Source: UBA1205 sp045534635 (lineage in GTDB: Bacteria > Bacteroidota > Bacteroidia > Bacteroidales > WCHB1-69). Taken from it: DNA of 22,653 nucleotides. The notes beneath the pieces are model-generated. The model did no database searches. It had not been told where the DNA came from and saw only the letters and a program-made list of their open reading frames with translations. Position numbers and translations under genes: made by a program. Positions 16,553 to 22,653 of the stretch are shown here, in pieces (the stretch's first letter is position 1; the number at the start of each line of letters is the position of its first letter). The stretch spans positions 1 to 22,653 of the forward strand of contig JAZSKB010000025.1 of the NCBI GenBank assembly GCA_045534635.1, in the 5' to 3' direction.

Positions 16553-17584
16553 TTGAAAGCAAAAGATGTTATTGCTCTACAAGAATGGTTATCAAACCCT
16601 ATAAATATAACCATTTTAACCCATTATAATCCTGATGGAGATGCTCTGGGAGCATCTTTGGCATTATCTATGTATTTACAACAAATGGGGCATAAAGTTT
16701 CGGTAATAGTTCCTAATAGTTATCCAGAATATTTGGCTTGGATGCCTCAATGCAATCAAATTTTTATTGCTACAGAACAACTTGACGAATGTGAAAATAT
16801 TCTTCAACAAGCAAATATCATTTTTTGTTTAGATTTTAATGCTTTCAATCGTATTGGTATATTAGAAAAATTTGTTAGTAAATTAAAAACATTTAAAGTT
16901 TTAATTGACCATCATATTGACCCTAAACCTTACTTTGATATTATTTATTCACTTACTAACGAAACCTCTTCTACTAGTGAATTGATATACTTTTTTATTT
17001 CCGAAAAAATGGGAGATAAAAAAAGAATTACCAAAGAAATTGCGGAATGCTTATACGTTGGAATTATGACAGATACAGGTTCTCTAAGTTATTCTTGCAA
17101 TAATCCATCTACATATATGGCAGTAAGTGCATTGGTAAATTTTAAAATAGATGTAGAACAAATTCATCGACGGGTGTACGACACCTTTTCCAATGACCGT
17201 ATTCGTTTGTTAGGTTATTGTCTTTCAGAACGATTGCAAGTTTTAGAAGAATATGCCACTTCTTTTATTTTTCTAACTAAGGAAGATTTAAAACGATTTA
17301 ACTATCAACAAGGAGATACCGAAGGGATTGTTAATTATGGACTTTCTATTAAAACTGTTAGATTTACTGCATTTTTTACAGAAAGAGATGATAGAATACG
17401 TATTTCTTTCCGTTCCAAAGGTGATTTTGATGTAAATATTTTCGCTCGAGACCATTTCAATGGAGGAGGTCATCGCAATGCATCGGGCGGTAATTCTTAC
17501 GAAGATATGCCTACCACTATCGAAAAATTTATCAATTTGTTGAAACAATACAAAACAATTTTAAATTTACCATGGGACAAGTAA
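16553..17584 (+). CDS. nrnA: DHH/DHHA1 phosphoesterase (NrnA-like oligoribonuclease / pAp phosphatase)
   Basis: A 343-residue cytoplasmic enzyme of the RecJ-like DHH superfamily. NrnA-type members degrade short RNA oligonucleotides from their 5' end and dephosphorylate 3'-phosphoadenosine 5'-phosphate. Metal-binding motifs are all present: THYNPDGDALG (His24, Asp28, Asp30), CLDFN (Asp94), LIDHH (Asp119, His120, His121) and GIMTDTGS (Asp174). The C-terminal DHHA1 substrate-binding domain carries GGGHRNASGG at 304-313. The only canonical start in the frame is TTG 16553, giving MKAKDVIALQEWL; this is an uncommon start codon but agrees with the promoter element upstream. The last 13 bp overlap the GldI-like gene, indicating coupled expression. 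A phosphoesterase next to a gldI homologue is an arrangement I recall from other Bacteroidota. Confidence 0.88.
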   Translation: MKAKDVIALQEWLSNPINITILTHYNPDGDALGASLALSMYLQQMGHKVSVIVPNSYPEYLAWMPQCNQIFIATEQLDECENILQQANIIFCLDFNAFNRIGILEKFVSKLKTFKVLIDHHIDPKPYFDIIYSLTNETSSTSELIYFFISEKMGDKKRITKEIAECLYVGIMTDTGSLSYSCNNPSTYMAVSALVNFKIDVEQIHRRVYDTFSNDRIRLLGYCLSERLQVLEEYATSFIFLTKEDLKRFNYQQGDTEGIVNYGLSIKTVRFTAFFTERDDRIRISFRSKGDFDVNIFARDHFNGGGHRNASGGNSYEDMPTTIEKFINLLKQYKTILNLPWDK

Positions 17585-18099
17585 AATTTCTTTTGTATAG
17601 TTTATTGTTTTTCTTTTTGATGGCTTGTCAAAGACATGCTCCAATTGTTGATATTCCTCAACCAAAAGCAGATTATAATGAAGAAAAAATTGCAGTTAAT
17701 CAAGAAATTGCAAGAAGAGAAGCCGCTGATATAGAATTAATAGCAAAAAGATACAATTGGAATTTAATACAAACAGAATCAGGATTATTGTATCAAATAC
17801 TTCAACCCAAAAACGAACAAAAACCCCAAAAAGGGAATTTAGTTCAAATCGAAGGTTCTATTGTTCTACCTGATGGTACAACCATTTACGATAGTCAAAC
17901 TGATGGTATTAAAGAATTTATTGTCAATGGTTCTGATGATGCTGTTGGATTACATGAACTTGTTCAGTTAATGAGCAAAGGAGACCAAGCACAAGCTATT
18001 ATTCCTTCGTTTTTAGCCTATGGCATCACTGGAGATGGAATAATGATTCCTGGATTATCAAGTTTAATATGTGAAATAACATTAATTAATATAAAATAA
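17572..18099 (+). CDS. gldI: GldI-like FKBP-fold lipoprotein, active site degenerate
   Basis: A 175-residue lipoprotein with lipidated Cys19 in the lipobox LMAC. A helical segment (~33-66) is followed by one FKBP domain (~68-175): GLLYQILQ, KGNLVQIEGSIVLPDGTTIYDSQ, ELVQLMSKGDQAQAIIPSFLAYG, LICEITLINI. GldI is a gliding-motility-associated peptidyl-prolyl isomerase lipoprotein of Bacteroidota, thought to help fold T9SS or gliding proteins in the periplasm. Several catalytic positions of canonical FKBP are altered here: the Y-TG of the first strand is IEG, and the VI-GW motif is absent. The Asp of YDSQ and the AYG tyrosine are kept. It may be a chaperone without much isomerase activity. The gene overlaps the DHH gene by 13 bp and precedes two further FKBP genes. 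Confidence 0.78.
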   Translation: MGQVKFLLYSLLFFFLMACQRHAPIVDIPQPKADYNEEKIAVNQEIARREAADIELIAKRYNWNLIQTESGLLYQILQPKNEQKPQKGNLVQIEGSIVLPDGTTIYDSQTDGIKEFIVNGSDDAVGLHELVQLMSKGDQAQAIIPSFLAYGITGDGIMIPGLSSLICEITLINIK

Positions 18100-18109
18100 T
18101 AACTGAAAA

Positions 18110-18949
18110 ATGAAAAAAATATCATTAATGACAGCACTTTGTTTTGCTGCAATCGTAATGTTTTCCTCTTGTGGAAACAAAGTTTATAAAGGATTTGACA
18201 AAGCCGAAAATGGCGTGTATTACAAGGTTATAGAGAAAGGACAAGGAGAGAGGAAACCTCAACTTGGAGATTATCTATTTCTTGTTGCTTCTTACACTTC
18301 CAACAATGATTCTATTACCGCATTTGCTGAAAGAGAAATCACAGATGTAATGCGAGAACATGCTTTTGTTGGAGACTTGTACGATGCTTATAGTCTTATG
18401 TGTGAAGGTGACCACATGCAATTTGCCATTAAAGCAGATTCTTTCTTTTTAATCTCTATTGGCTTTCCCGCCGAAGAACTTCCTAAATACATTACTAATG
18501 AAGATGTTATCTATTTTGACATTAATTTAAAGAAAATCAAATCTTTAAATGATTTCCAAGTGGAAGAAGAACAAACAATAAATACTTACATTCAAGAAAA
18601 TAACATCACAATTGAACCTACAAACGAAGGTTTGTATTTTATTTCTGAACAAGAAGGTTCGGGAGAACTTGCTACAGAAGGTAAAGTTGTAAGTGTTCAC
18701 TACACAGGAAAATTTTTAGACGGTACTATTTTCGATTCTTCTGTAGAAGGAGGAGAACCTATGAAATTTACTTTAGGTCAAGACCCTTTAATTCCTGGTT
18801 TTACACAAGCAGTTCAAATGATGAACAAAGGAGCAAAAGCCACTATAATTATTCCTTCAAATTTGGGTTATGGTCAAAGTAATCCAAATCTTCCAATTCC
18901 TCCATTTACTCCTCTTTTGTTTGAATTAGAAATAATTGATATTCAATAA
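18110..18949 (+). CDS. Two-domain FKBP-type peptidyl-prolyl isomerase lipoprotein (first copy)
   Basis: A 279-residue lipoprotein with lipidated Cys21 in FSSC. Residues ~28-146 form a degenerate FKBP-like domain (GVYYKVIEKGQGERKPQLGDYLFL ... CEGDHMQFAIKADSFF), which has lost the catalytic motifs. A helical linker (~150-170) leads to a C-terminal FKBP domain (~172-279). That domain has VSVHYTGKFLDGTIFDSS, LIPGFTQAVQMMNKGAKATIIIPSNLGYG and PPFTPLLFELEII. Most catalytic residues are present, but the tryptophan at the floor of the pocket (normally IKGW) is Phe. It probably assists protein folding at the periplasmic face of a membrane. It lies 10 bp after the GldI-like gene and 13 bp before its own paralogue, so it is in one operon with both. 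Confidence 0.88.
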   Translation: MKKISLMTALCFAAIVMFSSCGNKVYKGFDKAENGVYYKVIEKGQGERKPQLGDYLFLVASYTSNNDSITAFAEREITDVMREHAFVGDLYDAYSLMCEGDHMQFAIKADSFFLISIGFPAEELPKYITNEDVIYFDINLKKIKSLNDFQVEEEQTINTYIQENNITIEPTNEGLYFISEQEGSGELATEGKVVSVHYTGKFLDGTIFDSSVEGGEPMKFTLGQDPLIPGFTQAVQMMNKGAKATIIIPSNLGYGQSNPNLPIPPFTPLLFELEIIDIQ

Positions 18950-18962
18950 AAAATAGTTTAAT

Positions 18963-19808
18963 ATGATTTTAAAAAAATTCATTATTGCATTTATAGTCTG
19001 TTGTTTGTTCGTTGCTTGTAAACAAAAATATGCAGGATTTGAACAAAATGATAATGGTTTATTTTATCAATTTCATCTACAGAATGAAAACGCAGTAAAA
19101 CCTGCTAATGGTGATATTGTCGTATTATCAATGAATATTCATACAGAAAACGATTCTATAATAGAGCCAACAAAATCTATATCAACAATGATGCAATCTC
19201 CAAAATTTAGTGGGGATATTTTTGATGCACTTGCTATGATGCACAAAGGAGATTCTGCTACATTTATTATCAATGCAAAACAATATTACCAAATATATAA
19301 TTATGGTCATATTCCTGATTTTGTCAACGATAAAACAATGTTATGGTTTACATTCTGTATTCATGATATTTACAATTACCAAGAATATCAACAATCTTTG
19401 TTAGAAAAAGCAAATAGCATTGAAAAAGAGCAAATTGAAACTTATCTTTTAGAAAACAATATTACTATTGAACCAAGAGAAAGTGGTTTAATTTATATTG
19501 AAACCAAAACGGGAAAAGGAGCTTTCGCTCAAGTTGGTACTACTTGCATAATGAATTACACAGGAAAATTTTTGGACGGCACCATTTTCGATTCTTCTGT
19601 AGAAAGAAATCAACCATTTTCTTTTGTGCTTGGTCAAGGTCAAGTAATAAAAGGTTGGGATGAAGGAATTGCTCTTATGAAAAAAGGAGGAAAAGCAACT
19701 TTGATTATTCCTTCTGCTCTTGCATACGGAGAAAGAGGTGCTGGTGGCGGTAGTATTCCTCCTCATACTCCATTAATTTTTGATGTAGAATTAATTGATT
19801 TTAAATAA
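18963..19808 (+). CDS. Two-domain FKBP-type peptidyl-prolyl isomerase lipoprotein (second copy)
   Basis: A 281-residue lipoprotein (Cys19 in FVAC) with the same plan as the preceding gene and clear common ancestry, seen in YTGKFLDGTIFDSSVE and NNITIEP in both. The N-terminal FKBP-like domain (~25-140) is degenerate. The C-terminal domain (~174-281) is fully canonical: MNYTGKFLDGTIFDSS, QVIKGWDEGIALMKKGGKA, IIPSALAYGERG and IPPHTPLIFDVELI. It is therefore expected to be an active prolyl isomerase, unlike its two upstream neighbours in varying degree. It ends the operon, with a strong terminator 8 bp after the stop codon. Confidence 0.9.
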   Translation: MILKKFIIAFIVCCLFVACKQKYAGFEQNDNGLFYQFHLQNENAVKPANGDIVVLSMNIHTENDSIIEPTKSISTMMQSPKFSGDIFDALAMMHKGDSATFIINAKQYYQIYNYGHIPDFVNDKTMLWFTFCIHDIYNYQEYQQSLLEKANSIEKEQIETYLLENNITIEPRESGLIYIETKTGKGAFAQVGTTCIMNYTGKFLDGTIFDSSVERNQPFSFVLGQGQVIKGWDEGIALMKKGGKATLIIPSALAYGERGAGGGSIPPHTPLIFDVELIDFK

Positions 19809-19816
19809 CAAATTAA

Positions 19817-19848
19817 AAAGAAGCAACTTTTTAATGAGTTGCTTCTTT
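19817..19848. terminator. Strong hairpin terminator between the FKBP operon and the symporter gene
   Basis: AAAGAAGCAACT (19817-19828) pairs perfectly over 12 bp with AGTTGCTTCTTT (19837-19848) around an 8-nt loop, followed by ACTTTTTA. It begins 8 bp after the FKBP stop codon, and its right arm ends only 10 bp before ATG 19859 of the next gene. Any transcript reading into the symporter gene from upstream must pass it. Confidence 0.8.
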
Positions 19849-19858
19849 ACTTTTTATT

Positions 19859-21340
19859 ATGCATACAATAGCCTTAATTTGTTTACTTTTTTACACATTG
19901 CTTCTTTTTGTCATAGTATATTTTACTGCACAAAAAGCGAATAATGAAACATATTTTATTGGCAATAGAAAATCTCCTTGGTTTGTTGTTGCCTATGGTA
20001 TGATAGGTTCTTCTCTTTCTGGGGTGACATTACTTTCTGTTCCCGGTGATGTTTTTAAAACACAATTTACTTATTATGGCATTGTTTTAGGTTATTTAAT
20101 AGGATACATTATTATTGCTTTAGTTTTATTACCATTATATTATAAACTAAATTTAACTTCTATTTATAGTTATTTAGGAAATCGTTTTGGAAAATATTCG
20201 CATAAAACAGGGTCTTTTTTCTTTATTCTTTCTCGTTTATTTGGTTCTGCTTTACGTATGTATCTTGTTATTTTTGTTTTACAAGAATTTGTATTTTCTT
20301 ATTACAATATTCCTATTTGGATAACAGCAATTTCTTTTATAATTATCATTTTATTGTACACTTTTCGCGGTGGAATCAAAACCATTGTTTGGACGGATAC
20401 ATTACAAACTACTTTCTTATTGGCTGCGTTAGTATTAACCATTGTTTTTATTGTTAACGATATGGGAGTAAACCTTAATACTATTTGGCACAATATCGAC
20501 ACTGCGGGTTATACAAAAATGTTCAATACCAATTGGCAGGATAATAAATTTTTTGTGAAACAAATTATTAGTGGTATTTTTATCACCATTACTATGACAG
20601 GGTTAGACCAAGATATGATGCAGAAAAATTTAAGTTGCAAAACTTTAAAAGATGCTCAACAAAACATGTTTGTTTTTTCAATTATTTTATTGATTGTTAA
20701 TGCATTATTTTTGTTTCTTGGTGGGTTGCTTTGTGTTTATGCTACCCAAAAAGGAGTAGATATATCTTCTATGCTTACCGATAAAATTTATCCTACTGTT
20801 GCATTTGAACTTTTACCTCCTATTGCTGGTATTGTTTTTATCATTGGATTGATTGCTGCTGGTTATTCAAGTGCTGACGGAACTTTAACATCTTTAACAA
20901 CTGTTGTTTGTGTTGACTTTTTAAAAATAGATTCTTCAAAGAAAACAGAACAAGAACAAATTCAGACAAGAAGAATTACGCATATCGTTATTAGTTTATT
21001 CTTTTTAGCAATTATTCTTATTTTCGCTAAATTTCACAACAAAGCGTTGATAGATTCTGTTTTTAGCATTGCAAGTTATACTTATGGACCTCTTTTGGGA
21101 TTATTTTCTTTTGGTTTGTTTACAAAACGTCGTTTAAAATTTGAATACTTAACACCATTTATTGCGATTTTATCACCTATTATTTGCTGGTTTCTCAGTA
21201 ATTATTCAGAAAATTTGTTTGCAGGCTATAAATTCGGATTTGAATTATTATTAATAAACGGATTTTTAACCTTTATTGGACTATTACTAATAAGTCAATC
21301 TGGAAAAGATAACAATATAACATCTTCCAATAATTTATAA
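19859..21340 (+). CDS. Sodium:solute symporter family (SSS) transporter
   Basis: A 493-residue inner-membrane protein with about 13 hydrophobic segments (roughly 3-22, 43-63, 74-97, 119-143, 155-170, 183-203, 232-255, 272-296, 316-340, 373-392, 402-420, 430-446, 457-480). SSS-family signatures include FIGNRKSPWFVVAYGMIGSS near the second segment, YTFRGGIKTIVWTDTLQT, the loop GLDQDMMQKNLSCKTLKDAQ and the AAGYSSADGTLTSLTT region. Such proteins couple sodium entry to uptake of sugars, amino acids, organic acids or vitamins. The substrate cannot be told from sequence, and neighbours give no hint. The start is 10 nt after a hairpin terminator and no TAnnTTTG box precedes it closely, so how it is transcribed is unclear. 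Confidence 0.9.
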   Translation: MHTIALICLLFYTLLLFVIVYFTAQKANNETYFIGNRKSPWFVVAYGMIGSSLSGVTLLSVPGDVFKTQFTYYGIVLGYLIGYIIIALVLLPLYYKLNLTSIYSYLGNRFGKYSHKTGSFFFILSRLFGSALRMYLVIFVLQEFVFSYYNIPIWITAISFIIIILLYTFRGGIKTIVWTDTLQTTFLLAALVLTIVFIVNDMGVNLNTIWHNIDTAGYTKMFNTNWQDNKFFVKQIISGIFITITMTGLDQDMMQKNLSCKTLKDAQQNMFVFSIILLIVNALFLFLGGLLCVYATQKGVDISSMLTDKIYPTVAFELLPPIAGIVFIIGLIAAGYSSADGTLTSLTTVVCVDFLKIDSSKKTEQEQIQTRRITHIVISLFFLAIILIFAKFHNKALIDSVFSIASYTYGPLLGLFSFGLFTKRRLKFEYLTPFIAILSPIICWFLSNYSENLFAGYKFGFELLLINGFLTFIGLLLISQSGKDNNITSSNNL

Positions 21341-21442
21341 AAAACTCTTTTTATAAACAAAAAACTTTACCACTTTTTATCATAGTTTTTGGAATAAAAT
21401 GTTACAGTGTTTGGCTGGAGGATTAGATATTTTAATTTACTA

Positions 21443-22210
21443 TTAATTTAAGTATTTCATATATTTTTTTGGCAAAAATTTTGATAATTCAGGACTTAAT
21501 TCTGTTGATAAATTTCTTAATCCTATGTAGTTAGCATTAATAACATTATATTTTTTACATTTGTCACTAATAGTCATTTTGGGAAATAAAAATCCATTAT
21601 CCAACCAACATTGTGCTTGTTTTTCTTTATCAATAGGAACTAATTTATTTCCTTTTACAAGTAATGGAAATTCATTGAATATCATCATTCTATTACCCAG
21701 ACATTGAGGATTCAACTTTAATCCTACATAATTATTATAACATGAATCAATGGTACATTTTATTCGAGAATAAGAAGATATATCTTTATAAACTAAAAGA
21801 TAATTTCCCCGTGAAAAAGAACCTCTACGAAGTATATACATTTTTTTAATGGTATCATATATTCCAGGATATTCTCCTACATATTCATATTTTCTATTAG
21901 AAAAAGAATAGTTGTATTGTTTTACTATAATAATATCTTTTATAGGAGTTTCTATTTGATTTTCATCATAAATATTTATTTCGCATCGCCAAGATTCCTT
22001 AGAGGAAATGAAAATAGTATCTTTGCTCTTCCGTATAAAACAAGTGTCTATAGCATACCCATAATTATAAAAAAAACTAATAGTACAAATAGTATCATTT
22101 ATAATTTGTATTTGACCAAATGATTTTTTTCCATAATATGTTTGGACTTGGGAATAACTAAGTATATGTAAGACAATGACTATAATAAAGAATATTATTA
22201 ATTTTTTCAT
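21443..22210 (-). CDS. Secreted protein of unknown family; possible immunity protein
   Basis: A 255-residue protein with a signal peptide (1-20, MKKLIIFFIIVIVLHILSYS). The mature part is beta-rich, with many Tyr, Ile and Lys residues and eight cysteines after the signal, an even number suited to disulfide bonds outside the cytoplasm. There is no lipobox and no T9SS C-terminal domain. I recognise no family. Its start lies 12 bp after the end of a gene whose product ends in a putative metallopeptidase domain, so the two are probably co-transcribed. In polymorphic toxin loci the gene directly after the toxin encodes its immunity protein, and an envelope-targeted one would carry a signal peptide. 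That role is inference. It is convergent with the symporter gene; the 102-bp gap between them shows no convincing terminator. Confidence 0.6.
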   Translation of the reverse strand: MKKLIIFFIIVIVLHILSYSQVQTYYGKKSFGQIQIINDTICTISFFYNYGYAIDTCFIRKSKDTIFISSKESWRCEINIYDENQIETPIKDIIIVKQYNYSFSNRKYEYVGEYPGIYDTIKKMYILRRGSFSRGNYLLVYKDISSYSRIKCTIDSCYNNYVGLKLNPQCLGNRMMIFNEFPLLVKGNKLVPIDKEKQAQCWLDNGFLFPKMTISDKCKKYNVINANYIGLRNLSTELSPELSKFLPKKYMKYLN

Positions 22211-22222
22211 ATCTATTTTGTA

Positions 22223-22653
22223 TTAACGATTCCCAATGTATTTCCAACCATTCTGTCTTGCGACAGCTCGATACTCTCCTGAATTACCTTTATATTTATT
22301 TTCTAAATTATTATATCCTCGTAATTCATAATTACGATACGTTTGTGTTTTTCTATATGTATAAACATCTCCTCTATAGTTAGCCTCTTTCTCTAATTCC
22401 CTGTTATTAGTTGGTTGTATTTGTCCATTACTTTGTAGATAAAAACCCAGTTCTCCTGAAAAATACTGATGAGCATGTTTAAACTCATGTAACATAGTGC
22501 CTGTAGTTCCAACATATTTTTCTGCCATGTTAATATTAATAATATTCTGTCCGTCATTATTTACACCTCCATAAGTCAAACTACCCGCGGCATCAGCATA
22601 ATTTCCTCCAATATCTTTATTAAAGGAAATATCCCCAAAAGTTAAATAATAAA
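22223..22653 (-). CDS. C-terminal end of a large protein with HExxH metallopeptidase motif (5' end outside window)
   Basis: The frame is open from the right edge to a stop at 22223, about 142 codons. The first ATG-like codon inside it (TTG at 22577-22579) is not a credible start, because the frame continues upstream with protein-like sequence (TFGDISFNKDIGGNYADAAG). The key motif is TMLHEFKHAHQYFSGEL, with the zinc-binding HEFKH at 22475-22489. A later ELEKEANYRGDVY could supply the third ligand, as in EreA-D-type peptidases. The C-terminus ends GEYRAVARQNGWKYIGNR. A short catalytic domain at the end of a long protein, followed at once by a small gene, is the pattern of RHS or other polymorphic toxins. 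The upstream part is not visible, so a secreted protease is the main alternative. Confidence 0.65.
   Translation of the reverse strand, partial: YYLTFGDISFNKDIGGNYADAAGSLTYGGVNNDGQNIININMAEKYVGTTGTMLHEFKHAHQYFSGELGFYLQSNGQIQPTNNRELEKEANYRGDVYTYRKTQTYRNYELRGYNNLENKYKGNSGEYRAVARQNGWKYIGNR

Noticed and set aside
21341..21442. Possible hairpin between the convergent symporter and unknown-protein genes
   Set aside because: Only a 7-bp A/T stem with a 17-nt loop can be drawn, which is expected by chance in this composition.
22577..22579. TTG as the start of a 118-residue metallopeptidase-like protein
   Set aside because: The frame stays open with protein-like sequence to the window edge, so this is the end of a longer gene.

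Overview
The window reads as a low-GC (very A/T-rich) chromosome segment of a Bacteroidota (Bacteroidetes) bacterium with a type IX secretion system (T9SS). The supporting signs are two proteins with type A T9SS sorting domains, one with a type B ('gliding motility-associated') C-terminal domain, a GldI-like FKBP lipoprotein, a TonB-dependent receptor with an N-terminal carboxypeptidase-regulatory-like domain, TAnnTTTG promoter elements and the absence of Shine-Dalgarno sequences. The small HTH protein resembles ones I know from Bacteroidales, but the order is uncertain. No tRNA, rRNA, CRISPR array or insertion sequence was seen.

Layout. (1) 1-947, plus strand: the C-terminal end of an unidentified protein, a start-less lipoprotein-like remnant, and a SanA/YdcF-family membrane protein, closed by a two-way terminator near 1100. 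(2) 9480 down to 1145, minus strand: a probable three-gene surface operon. It encodes a ~1550-residue T9SS-exported protein with 14 cadherin-like beta-sandwich repeats, a TonB-dependent receptor, and a smaller T9SS cargo whose N-terminus resembles that of the large protein. (3) 14056 down to 9612, minus strand: a compact five-gene operon with an LysM lytic transglycosylase (MltD type), TruB, a DUF3109 cysteine-rich protein, an ECF-type sigma factor, and a single-pass membrane protein carrying a T9SS type B domain that may be the sigma factor's partner. (4) 14126-16242, plus strand: a small HTH regulator, a lipocalin-like lipoprotein, and a family 4 glycosyltransferase whose frame is broken at an 11-bp tandem repeat. 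(5) 16521-19848, plus strand: a DHH/DHHA1 phosphoesterase (NrnA-like) overlapping a GldI-like FKBP lipoprotein, followed by two paralogous two-domain FKBP lipoproteins and a strong terminator. (6) 19859-21340: a sodium:solute symporter starting 10 nt after that terminator. (7) 22653 down to 21443, minus strand: the C-terminal end of a large protein with an HEFKH zinc-metallopeptidase motif, followed 12 nt later by a secreted protein of unknown family. This order is compatible with a polymorphic toxin and its immunity protein.

Most of the window therefore concerns the cell envelope: secretion of surface proteins, outer-membrane uptake, peptidoglycan turnover, periplasmic folding, glycan assembly and possibly contact-dependent toxicity. 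The most notable observations are the 11-bp repeat that may switch the glycosyltransferase on and off, the sigma factor paired with a membrane-anchored T9SS-type domain, and the toxin/immunity-like pair at the right edge.
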